Part shown: piece by piece, positions 43,866 through 51,117 of the stretch
Numbering within the stretch: position 1 is the stretch's first letter
How the letters are laid out: every line of letters starts with the position of its first letter
Origin: Pseudactinotalea sp. HY158
GTDB taxonomy: Bacteria; Actinomycetota; Actinomycetes; Actinomycetales; Beutenbergiaceae
Assembly (NCBI RefSeq): GCF_009660225.1
Contig: NZ_CP045920.1
Location: 930,001-994,000 of the forward strand
Reading direction: 5' to 3'
DNA length: 64,000 nt
Translations under genes and position numbers: made by a program
The notes under the pieces: model-generated
What the model was told of the DNA's origin: nothing
Databases searched by the model: none
What the model saw: the letters and a program-made list of their open reading frames with translations, nothing else

Positions 43866-45212
43866 TCAGCGGGGCTGGATCTCGGCGGCCTTGGCTCGGT
43901 GGCGCCGCAGCAGGTCATCGAGTGCCGAGGTGGTCGGCTCACCGTTCTCGACGATGAAGTCTCCGTTGACGACGGTATGGAATGCCCGGGAGGGACCGCA
44001 GCGCAGCCACGCCTCGACGGGGTCGCTCAGCGCGCCGGCCAGGGCCACGGGGTGGGTGTCCCACACGACGAGGTCGGCGCACGCTCCCCGGCGCAGGTGC
44101 CCGATCTCATCGGCCCAGCCGAGGCATTCGGCGCCGCCGCGGGTGGCGATGTCCAATGCGTCCCGAGCGGCCATCGCCGCGGGACCGCCTCGGTACCGTC
44201 CGAGCAGCAGCGCGTTTCGCGCCTCCATCCACATCGAGGCGTGGTCGGTCGAGGCCGACCCGTCCGTGCCTATTCCGACGTTCATGCCGATCGAGCGAAG
44301 GTGCTGGACGGCGGCGGTGCCGCCGCCGATGAGCATGTTGCTGCTCGGACAGTGGGCCACCCCGACTCCGGCGTTGGCGAGGCGTTGCTGCTCATCGTCG
44401 TTCGGGAAGATGAAATGGGCCACCCAGGTCCGGGGGGTGGCCCAGCCGACGCGCTCGAGGTATTCGACCGGGCGGCAGCCGTAGACCTCGGCGCAGAACG
44501 TGTCCTCGTCCTCGTCCTCCGCGAGGTGGCTGTGGAGGCGCACGTCGTGTGTCTCGGCCAACTCGGCGGTCGCCTTCATCAGGTCCTCGGTCACGCTGAA
44601 CGGTGAGCACGGTGCGAGGGCGATGCGTGTCATCGCACCGGGAGTGGCGTCGTGGTAGGCGCCGATGAGGCGCTCGCTGTCGATCAGGATCGTCTCGGGA
44701 TCCTGGACGACCTCGGCGGGAGGCAGCCCGCCGTCCTCGACCGACCGCGTCATGGAGCCGCGTGTCGGCATGAACCGCAGCCCGATCTCGCGGCCGGCCT
44801 GCACCTGGGCGTCGATGAGGTGGGGGCGCGGATGCACGTACATGTGATCCATCGTCGTGGTGCAGCCGCCCATGGCGAGCTCGATGAGACCGATGGCCGT
44901 CGAGAGGTAGGAGGCCTCCTCGTCGATGGCGGCCCAGATCGGGTAGAGCGTCGTGAGCCAGTTGAAGAGTGAGCCGTTGACCGCCGGCGCGTAGGACCGG
45001 GTGAGGTTCTGGTAGATGTGGTGGTGAGTGTTCACCAGGCCCGGCGTGACGAGTCGTCCGTGCGCGTCGACGACGCGTGACGCCTCGGGCTCGCCGCCGC
45101 CGGTGCCGTAGGCCGAGACACGCGAATCGGTGACGGCGATCCAGCCGCCAGCAATCTCCGTGGCGGAGTCGATGACGATATAACCGTTCTTGATCAAGAG
45201 ATCATGAGCCAT
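43866..45212 (-). CDS. Amidohydrolase of the 8-oxoguanine deaminase / TrzN-AtzB type
   Basis: This 448-residue metal-dependent deaminase has its first metal site in VNTHHHIYQNLTRSY (HxH) and a second His in LHSHLAEDEDE. Further conserved residues are in VAHFIFPND, GVAHCPSSNMLIGGG and GIGTDGSAS (final Asp). The VNTHHHxxQNLTR string is typical of 8-oxoguanine deaminase and close S-triazine hydrolase relatives. The ATG at 45212 gives the expected N-terminus (MAHDLLIKNGYIV). It lies upstream of the NCS2 permease, 138 bp apart, so the pair should import and deaminate a purine. Confidence 0.87.
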   Translation of the reverse strand: MAHDLLIKNGYIVIDSATEIAGGWIAVTDSRVSAYGTGGGEPEASRVVDAHGRLVTPGLVNTHHHIYQNLTRSYAPAVNGSLFNWLTTLYPIWAAIDEEASYLSTAIGLIELAMGGCTTTMDHMYVHPRPHLIDAQVQAGREIGLRFMPTRGSMTRSVEDGGLPPAEVVQDPETILIDSERLIGAYHDATPGAMTRIALAPCSPFSVTEDLMKATAELAETHDVRLHSHLAEDEDEDTFCAEVYGCRPVEYLERVGWATPRTWVAHFIFPNDDEQQRLANAGVGVAHCPSSNMLIGGGTAAVQHLRSIGMNVGIGTDGSASTDHASMWMEARNALLLGRYRGGPAAMAARDALDIATRGGAECLGWADEIGHLRRGACADLVVWDTHPVALAGALSDPVEAWLRCGPSRAFHTVVNGDFIVENGEPTTSALDDLLRRHRAKAAEIQPR

Positions 45213-45256
45213 GGCTCTACTCGCTTCCTGGGACGTGACCGTGAGGGTTCCCTGTC

Positions 45257-45273
45257 CCAGGAATGGATCCTGG
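45257..45273 (-). promoter_or_regulatory. Dyad CCAGGA-5-TCCTGG upstream of the purine deaminase
   Basis: A perfect 6-bp dyad 45 bp before the amidohydrolase start codon, the position expected for an operator. Confidence 0.35.
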
Positions 45274-45536
45274 ATCGTCACCGCAACTGTGCGGACGGGT
45301 GACGCCGTGTGGCGCTGATCACGGACGGTAGTCAGAACGTCGCGGTGATGTCAACCATGCGACGGGACTCAGGTGAAGTGCCAACGAATCGGCCGGTACA
45401 TGGGCGGCCGGTGAGCGGCGCAACTCCTGGCATCCGCAAGGCGAGAATGACGGAGTAGCAGGCTGACTCACTTCAGAGTCCGGCAGGCCACCCTGTGTGG
45501 TCCTTGCACCGGTCCGTCCGCTCTGGGCGACAGCAC

Positions 45537-45671
45537 GACGGGCGCTACGAGTTGCGGTTCTCCTGCGAGAACGTCGATCGACTCATCACCCGCGTGTTCG
45601 AGCCCGACCGCGGGGCGGTGACGCCGACGACGTTCCGCAAGCCGCGTCGGAACGAGCGCGCCGAGGCGTAA
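45537..45671 (+). pseudogene. Short coding remnant of unknown gene
   Basis: An open stretch with gene-like residue use (DGRYELRFSCENVDRLITR, then VFEPDRGAVTPTTFRKP and basic end) closes at TAA 45669. It has no start, promoter or ribosome site of its own, so it looks like the 3' end of a lost gene. Family not recognised. Confidence 0.3.
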
Positions 45672-45793
45672 CGACGTCGCCGGGAACAAGCTGCACACGG
45701 AGGCCGGCCGACGCGCGCCTGAGACCAAGGTCCCCCACGCGGGAATTTCGAAAGGTCTATGGTCCGAAACACGTCTACGTGAGGAGAACCGAC

Positions 45794-46522
45794 ATGACCG
45801 CCACCACCCTGACCTCGACCGGAGTGAAACTGCTCGTGCCCGGCGCGGAGGAGCTCGCCGCGTCCACCCCGATCGAGGAGGCGCGGCTGCGGGTGTACGA
45901 GGTGGCGAAGCGGCCCGGGATCACGCTCATGTGCATCGCCTTCGACGCCGGCGTCGTGCTCGAGGACCACATCGCCAAGGGGTCGATTCTCATCCAGACG
46001 GTCACGGGCGAAGTCGTGGTGGAGGCGGCCGGTGCCAAGACCCGGCTGCCGCTCGGCGGGATCCTGCACATCGACGCCCGCGTAAACCACGCCGTGCGCT
46101 CGGTCACCCGTGCCCGCATCCTCGTCACGCTGCTGCAGGGCACCGAGGCGGACGAACCCGAGGTGCCGGGAATCATGCGCAAGAACCAGGCCGATGGCCC
46201 GGATGAGGCCGACCTCATCCCCATCGCCGACGTCTCCGGCCAGGCCGACCATGGGCACGGCCACGGCGGCTGCACCTGCGGGGAGGAGGACGAGGCCCTG
46301 CCCGAACTCGACGTGCGCACCATCCCGCACGCGATCCGCCATGCCACCGTCTTCGGCGCGCTCGACGGCCTCCGGCCCGGGACGGCGATGATCCTCATCG
46401 CGCACCACAACCCGCTGCCGCTGCTCGCGCAGATCGCCCAGCGCTACGCCGGCGCGATCGAGGTCGCCTACCAGGAGGAGGGCCCCGAGGTCTGGCGCCT
46501 GCGGATGGCCCGCGACCGGTAG
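45794..46522 (+). CDS. Cupin - DUF2249 two-domain protein with His/Cys linker
   Basis: This 242-residue cytoplasmic protein has a single-domain cupin (about 40-115: VVLEDHIAKGSILIQTVTGEVVVEAAG, LPLGGILHIDARVNHAVR) and a C-terminal DUF2249 domain (about 173-242: ELDVRTIPHAIRHATVFGALDGLRPGTAMILIAHHNPLPLLAQI). Between them lies GHGHGGCTCGEED, with His and CxC, which may bind metal. DUF2249 proteins occur in anaerobic nitrogen-oxide metabolism and are small SirA-like folds. The ATG follows GAGGAG by 7 nt. The function is not known; a metal- or redox-linked role is inference. Confidence 0.82.
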   Translation: MTATTLTSTGVKLLVPGAEELAASTPIEEARLRVYEVAKRPGITLMCIAFDAGVVLEDHIAKGSILIQTVTGEVVVEAAGAKTRLPLGGILHIDARVNHAVRSVTRARILVTLLQGTEADEPEVPGIMRKNQADGPDEADLIPIADVSGQADHGHGHGGCTCGEEDEALPELDVRTIPHAIRHATVFGALDGLRPGTAMILIAHHNPLPLLAQIAQRYAGAIEVAYQEEGPEVWRLRMARDR

Positions 46523-46583
46523 ATCGACGACGCCGGACCGCGTTGAACGCATCGGATTCGGCCGGATTCGCCGTCGCCTCCGC

Positions 46584-49097
46584 TCAACCCGCGGGGGCGA
46601 CGCCGAGGATCCGGTCGAGCCGGAAGTAGCGCTCCGCTTCCTTCGTGTGGCAATAGCCCAGGAGGTGCGGTCCCGAGAATTGCAGCCGCGAGACGACCCG
46701 ACTCGTGACCGATCCGTGCTGCGAGCGGTAGGTCAGCAGTACGGGGCGGCTGGTCGCGACGGCGTCGACCAGCTCGTGTACCTCGCCCTCGTTGAGCCGT
46801 CGCGCGAGGCCGGCGATAACCTGCTCGTGAGCCGTCGGTGTCGCGGGCTCCGACTCCCCGGAGAGTAGCCGCCGCGCCAGCTCGACCGCGGTCTCGTGGG
46901 CCGAGTCGGGCCGAGGGGCCTGTCCGGAGGGCGCCTCGGCCAGCAGCTCGGCCAGGCCGGCGTCGATGCCGGCCAGTTCCGCTGTCAGGTCCCCGCCGTC
47001 GGGATCCTCAGCGGGCCCAGGATCGGGCCCAGGATCGGGCTCCGTGCCCGCCCGCCCGCCGCCGGCCACGCGGAGGCGACGGATCTCCATCACCGGCGCC
47101 CCGTCCGCCTCGCGCTCGATCGGCAGATACCCGGCCGCGCGCAACCCGCTGAGCACTCGGGCCGGGTCCGCGGTGGCGACCAGCACCGTCGGCGTCACGA
47201 TGGTCAGTCCGAGGGAACGCAGCCGGCGTTCGCCGGCGACCTCGGCGAGGAGGCCCTCGTCCTCGGACGTGAGCACCGCGGCCGCGGGCCGGACCGACAG
47301 CCGCCCGTGCTTGCGCGCGACATCGCGCAGCAGGTACTCCATCGCCTGCGGCGGCGCCTTCTCCGACAGGGAGCGCAGCGCCTCGACCAGGTCCTCGACG
47401 ACGTATCCCGCATCGAGTGCATCCCGCACCGAGCCCTCGCTCAGCCGCCAGGTGTTCGCCACCCCGTGGCCCTCGCGGCGGCCGAGGAGGTCGAGCACGT
47501 CGACCGTCGCGGGGGCCGGGCTGCCCGGCACCACGACGGTCAGGTCCGAGCCGAACAGCACCTGCCCGCTCTCTTCCGGCAGCAGCTCCTCGAGTCGGGC
47601 GAGGGCGGCGGGCCGGTCCTGCGCGGTGATGGCGGCACCGAGTGAGGAGAGGGCGCCGTCCGCGAGCAGCCCGAGCAGGTGCGCCTCGTTCCAGCTGCAC
47701 GCGAGGTCCACCGCCGAGACCGTGACGGTCGGATTGTGCCAGGCGAACAGGTCGACCAGGTCCGCGATCGAGACGGCGCCGCGCCCTGCTCGGTGCGCCA
47801 TGTGCCGGCACAGCTCGATCCCCAGGAGGCCCGCCGCGCCGTCGCGGTGTCTGAGCAGGGCGGGCCGGTAGGAGTCGTCGGCGTCGCGTGCCAACGTCGG
47901 CGGGGTCGGGAGCCGCTCCCACGCCAACACGATGTCGAGCACCCGCACGTGCGGGGGGCGGCGCCGCCACTCCTCGAACCGTGTGCTGGTCGTGAGGCGG
48001 CCCGGCTCCGGCAGGCCGATGAGGCCGATGTCGGCGGCGACCTCGAGGGTGAGGCGCACCGTGGCCACGTCGGTGCCGATCTCCTTCGCGAACCGGGTGA
48101 GCTCGCGGGAGCCGACCCCGCCCGCCTTGAGGGGCTTGAGGCCGGTGCGGGAGAGTCCCTCGAGCACCGCCATCGCCGCGCCGAGGAACTGCGCCAAGGC
48201 GGCCGAGGCGCTGCGTTCGGTCTGCTCGGCCGCTGCAGCGACGGTCGTGAGCGCGGGGGGTTCGGGATGGAACGGGGCATGGAAGCTCGGCGGCGCGAGC
48301 GCGAGGATCACCTCGCTCGGCAGGGTGAGACCGTAGCCCCAGCCCGCGGTGAATGCCAGGCCGGTCGCGGTCGCCCACCGGCTCAGCTCCTGGAACCGGG
48401 CATAGTAGCCCGCGGTGAGGTCCTCGATGTCGGACAGCTCGGTCGCCTCGGGGTGCGCCAGGGCCGGCTGCGCACCCGCGAGCCGCCGGCCGACCACCTC
48501 GTGCAGCGTCGTCAGCACGGTCGACGGGGCGGTGGCCGCGAGCCGGCGCAGGTCGGCGAACCGGCCGAACGCCGCGCCCGCGGCGGTCATCAGCTCGGCC
48601 TTGCGCGGCGGCGTGTCGAGGCCCTGCCCGCGTAGCACGGCCCGGAGCTCGTCGGCCGTGAGCTGCCCGATCGTCGCGCGCGCGGGCTGGGCGAGCGAGA
48701 GGGGAGCGAGCAGCACCTGATCGATGCCCGGATTGAGGCGGACACGGTCGCCGTCGAGCCACAGCATCGCCGCGGTGGCCGCCGCATCGACCCAGTGCCG
48801 CACGCTCCGCTCATGCGACACCGGCGGTGCGGGCGCCCGATCCAACAGCTCGGTGAGCCGGGCGAGGGTCGCCGCCTCGCCGAGCGCGCTCACCGCCTCG
48901 ACCACTTCGAGGATCGGCAGCGGAGCCAGACTGAGCGCCTGCCACATCGTGCCGGGATGCTCGAGGCGCATCGCGAGTTCGTCGAGGGTGCGCAGGCGCG
49001 CGCCGGTGCGTTCGATCCCGTGGCGTTCGAGGACGAGCGCCAGCTGGTCCGCCTCGAGCGTGTCGAGCCAGCCGCGTAGCGTGGTCAAGGACTCCAT
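46584..49097 (-). CDS. Helicase-associated (XPB/Ssl2 N-terminal-like) protein
   Basis: This 837-residue actinobacterial protein is of the helicase-C_3 type, without the ATPase motor. It has an all-helical N-terminal half (GWLDTLEADQLALVLERHGI), then the family core QVLFGSDLTVVVPGSPAPATVDVLDLLGRREGHGVANTWRLSEGSVRDALDAGY (about 515-570). The Pro/Asp-rich linker (about 690-715) contains a 12-bp repeat. The C-terminal end has LLTYRSQHGSVTSRVVSRLQFSGPHLLGYCHTKEAERYFRLDRI, a WYL-like sensor element. It is typically found singly near DNA-repair helicase genes; its role is unclear. The start at 49097 precedes a 9-bp repeat block. Confidence 0.85.
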   Translation of the reverse strand: MESLTTLRGWLDTLEADQLALVLERHGIERTGARLRTLDELAMRLEHPGTMWQALSLAPLPILEVVEAVSALGEAATLARLTELLDRAPAPPVSHERSVRHWVDAAATAAMLWLDGDRVRLNPGIDQVLLAPLSLAQPARATIGQLTADELRAVLRGQGLDTPPRKAELMTAAGAAFGRFADLRRLAATAPSTVLTTLHEVVGRRLAGAQPALAHPEATELSDIEDLTAGYYARFQELSRWATATGLAFTAGWGYGLTLPSEVILALAPPSFHAPFHPEPPALTTVAAAAEQTERSASAALAQFLGAAMAVLEGLSRTGLKPLKAGGVGSRELTRFAKEIGTDVATVRLTLEVAADIGLIGLPEPGRLTTSTRFEEWRRRPPHVRVLDIVLAWERLPTPPTLARDADDSYRPALLRHRDGAAGLLGIELCRHMAHRAGRGAVSIADLVDLFAWHNPTVTVSAVDLACSWNEAHLLGLLADGALSSLGAAITAQDRPAALARLEELLPEESGQVLFGSDLTVVVPGSPAPATVDVLDLLGRREGHGVANTWRLSEGSVRDALDAGYVVEDLVEALRSLSEKAPPQAMEYLLRDVARKHGRLSVRPAAAVLTSEDEGLLAEVAGERRLRSLGLTIVTPTVLVATADPARVLSGLRAAGYLPIEREADGAPVMEIRRLRVAGGGRAGTEPDPGPDPGPAEDPDGGDLTAELAGIDAGLAELLAEAPSGQAPRPDSAHETAVELARRLLSGESEPATPTAHEQVIAGLARRLNEGEVHELVDAVATSRPVLLTYRSQHGSVTSRVVSRLQFSGPHLLGYCHTKEAERYFRLDRILGVAPAG
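47013..47041. repeat. 12-bp tandem repeat in the helicase-associated gene linker
   Basis: GGGCCCAGGATC twice plus a partial third unit, encoding the DPGPDPGP linker. Confidence 0.75.
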
Positions 49098-49134
49098 GGG
49101 TTCCAGTGTGACCCACCCCTCCGACAATCCCGAC

Positions 49135-49179
49135 GATTCCACAGATTCCACAGATTCCACAGGTTCAACGGATACACGG
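49135..49179. repeat. 9-bp tandem repeat, five units
   Basis: GATTCCACA three times, then GGTTCAACG and GATACACGG. It lies upstream of the helicase-associated gene and next to the end of the lipoprotein gene. Confidence 0.9.
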
Positions 49180-49180
49180 G

Positions 49181-49831
49181 TCACAGGCCCGGGTTGGCCG
49201 CCTGGAGGTTCGCGAGCACCTCGGCGGTGAGGCCGGCCGCGGTGGCGGCCAGGCCCATGCCGATATAGGTCACCCAGGCGTTGCCGTCGAATGCGTAGAC
49301 CGTGACCCACAGGCCGCTGTCGTCGTCGAGGGCGTGGGTGAAGGAGCGCCCGCCCCCGAGCGGCGCCTCCGTGAAGCCGCCTGCGTGCAGGGTCGGCACG
49401 AGTTCCTCCAGGGCGCCGGTCGGCACGATCGCGACGTCGATCGTGAAGCCGACGTCGCTTCCGGGCAGGCCCCACAGGCAGTCGAGCTCGTGCGTGGCCT
49501 GGGCCATCGCCGCGTTCGCCTCGGGGCTCGGCATCCGCTCGGACAGGGGCACGCCCGAGTCCGACTCGAAGTACTCGGCGTCGTCCGCGAACGTCGAGCG
49601 CACCTTCTCGATCGGCAGCAGGGTCTCGCACGGCGGGATCGCCATCGCCTCGAGGTCCGGTTCGATCGAGGACGACGCGGCTGCTTCGGGCGTGCGCGTG
49701 GCCGTGGGCGGGTCGAGAGTCGTGACGGCGGGCGGCGGCTCGGGCGCGGATGTCGCCGAGCAACCCGCGACCGTCAGGCACAGGAGGACCGCTGCGGCGC
49801 GGACCCTCCTCCGACGCGCCGAAGAGACCAT
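49181..49831 (-). CDS. Secreted lipoprotein of unknown function
   Basis: This protein of about 216 residues is a lipoprotein with signal RRRRVRAAAVLLCLTVAGC (lipobox LTVAGC), a Thr/Pro/Glu tether (30-60) and a compact domain with two Cys (IPPCETLLPIEKV and ELDCLWGLPGSDVGF). That paired-Cys layout matches many actinobacterial DUF3558-like lipoproteins, but the match is weak. The start may be 49831 or 49843. It is in the same orientation as, and upstream of, the helicase-associated gene. Function unknown. Confidence 0.7.
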   Translation of the reverse strand: MVSSARRRRVRAAAVLLCLTVAGCSATSAPEPPPAVTTLDPPTATRTPEAAASSSIEPDLEAMAIPPCETLLPIEKVRSTFADDAEYFESDSGVPLSERMPSPEANAAMAQATHELDCLWGLPGSDVGFTIDVAIVPTGALEELVPTLHAGGFTEAPLGGGRSFTHALDDDSGLWVTVYAFDGNAWVTYIGMGLAATAAGLTAEVLANLQAANPGL

Positions 49832-49867
49832 GGGCCCGATCATAGTGGCATGTGGTGGACTGCCCCC

Positions 49868-50350
49868 ATGAGCCTCTCCAGCCGTGACCTGACCCATCTG
49901 CGCCGCTGCGTCGAGCTGGCTCGCGAGGCCGCCGAGGCCGGCGACGAGGCCTTCGGCTCCGTGCTCGTCGACGCCGCGGGCCGGGTGCGCGCCGAGGACC
50001 GCAACCGCATCGCGGGTGGCGATCGCACCCGCCACCCGGAGTTCGCCCTCGCCCGCTGGGCCGCCGAGAACCTGAGCCCGGCCGAGCGCGCCGGGGCATG
50101 CGTCTACACCTCCGGCGAGCACTGCCCGATGTGCTCGGCCGCGCACGCGTGGGTCGGCCTCGGCCCGATCGTCTACGTCGCCTCGGCCGAGCAGTTCACC
50201 GGCTGGCTCGCGGAGTGGGGGCTGGAGGCGGCGCCGGTGGCCCCGCTGCCGATTCGCGCGGTCGCGCCCGGGATCGAGGTGCGCGGGCCGGTGCCCGAGC
50301 TGGAGGCGGAGATCAAGGCGCTCCATCGGCGGGTGTTCCTGGGGGAGTGA
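49868..50350 (+). CDS. Nucleoside deaminase-like protein
   Basis: This 160-residue cytidine-deaminase-fold protein has zinc and catalytic residues in TRHPEFALARWAAE (H-x-E) and TSGEHCPMCSAAHAW (C-P-M-C). The second motif has HC where the family usually has PC. The C-terminal region (LPIRAVAPGIEVRGPVPELEAEI) matches the guanine deaminase-type group, like the paralogue at 14.5 kb. Its 3' end overlaps the convergent gene at 50313 by 38 bp. The likely substrates are purine or pyrimidine bases or nucleosides; the two copies may have diverged in substrate. Confidence 0.82.
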   Translation: MSLSSRDLTHLRRCVELAREAAEAGDEAFGSVLVDAAGRVRAEDRNRIAGGDRTRHPEFALARWAAENLSPAERAGACVYTSGEHCPMCSAAHAWVGLGPIVYVASAEQFTGWLAEWGLEAAPVAPLPIRAVAPGIEVRGPVPELEAEIKALHRRVFLGE

Positions 50351-51116
50351 GGCGGCGGCGGAACTCGAGCGCGACCTCGGCGAACTCCTCGCGGCCCCAA
50401 CGCTCGCCCCGGTCGCGCATCGCCCCCTCGAGGGTGTCGAGGGAGGCGCGGGCCGCCTCGGCACCGACTCCGCGGCGCAGCGTCGCCATCGCCCGAGCCA
50501 GCACGCCGTAGCTGCCGAGCCGGTTCCCGCCCTGCTCGAGGAGTTCGCTCCAGGTGAGCGTGGCGACGACGTAGGTCACCTCGTCCTGCGCCGCGCGGGA
50601 GTGGTCGGAGGCGTCGGCGAGCCGGTCCAGGGCCGCCTCGACGTCGCCGTGGCCGAGTGCCTCGACCGCCGCGAGGAGCGAGCGCACCTGGGGCGGCTGA
50701 TCGGCAGGGCCGCCGTGACCGCCTGGACCGCCAGGACCGGCAGGACCGGCAGGACCGGCATGGACGAAATGGTCGGTGAGGCGGCCCGCGAGCCGATCGA
50801 GCAGCTCCGCGGCGGCGGCCGGGTCACTCGAGTGACTCGCGAGCAGGGCGGCCACGGCTCGGGCCTCCTCGTCGAGTTCGGCGGTCAGGTCGGGGCCGGG
50901 ATCCGCGGCGCGGGCGGCGTCCAGGTGCGTCCGTGCCCTCGGACCGTTCCCGGCCATGCGCCACGACGTGGCCGCGAGGCGGTGCGCGCGTGCCCGCAAC
51001 TCGGGTGGCGCGTCGGCGGGCAGATCGGCGAGGAGCCGCTCCACCAGTCCCGCGGCGCCGGTGAGGTCCCCGCGGCCGATTGCGGCGATCACGGGGGCGA
51101 ACGGGTCGTCGGCCAC
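50313..51116 (-). CDS. Helical protein downstream of the large LQ..GN protein
   Basis: This 267-residue protein is Ala/Leu/Arg-rich with TPR-like helical pairs (ELRARAHRLAATSWRMAGNGPRARTHLDAARAADPGPDLTAELDEEARAVAALLASHS). A Gly/Pro linker (PAGPAGPGGPGGHGG) from a 9-bp repeat divides it. GTG 51116 lies 1 nt before the stop of the 1104-residue gene, so the two are translated together. It may be an assembly or chaperone partner; no family is recognised. Confidence 0.65.
   Translation of the reverse strand: MADDPFAPVIAAIGRGDLTGAAGLVERLLADLPADAPPELRARAHRLAATSWRMAGNGPRARTHLDAARAADPGPDLTAELDEEARAVAALLASHSSDPAAAAELLDRLAGRLTDHFVHAGPAGPAGPGGPGGHGGPADQPPQVRSLLAAVEALGHGDVEAALDRLADASDHSRAAQDEVTYVVATLTWSELLEQGGNRLGSYGVLARAMATLRRGVGAEAARASLDTLEGAMRDRGERWGREEFAEVALEFRRRLTPPGTPADGAP
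50733..50759. repeat. 9-bp tandem repeat, three units
   Basis: AGGACCGGC three times, in frame, encoding the Gly/Pro linker of the helical protein. Confidence 0.85.
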
Positions 51117-51117
51117 G

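Larger units (their letters stand above)
45213..45793. other. 581-bp intergenic region: purine promoter dyad plus short gene remnant
   Basis: The left end carries the promoter of the minus-strand purine genes, with a dyad at 45257-45273. The centre has a 44-codon plus-strand coding fragment ending at 45671. The right end is the leader of the cupin-DUF2249 gene, with GAGGAG at 45781. Nothing else is recognised. Confidence 0.55.

Noticed and set aside
45213-45500. Purine riboswitch upstream of the 8-oxoguanine deaminase
   Set aside because: No three-way-junction pattern with the conserved loop motifs was found; only a short DNA dyad.
49098-49180. Upstream extension of the helicase-associated gene through the 9-bp repeat
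   Set aside because: The frame stays open, but the sequence is repeat-made and no good start with a ribosome site was found above 49097.
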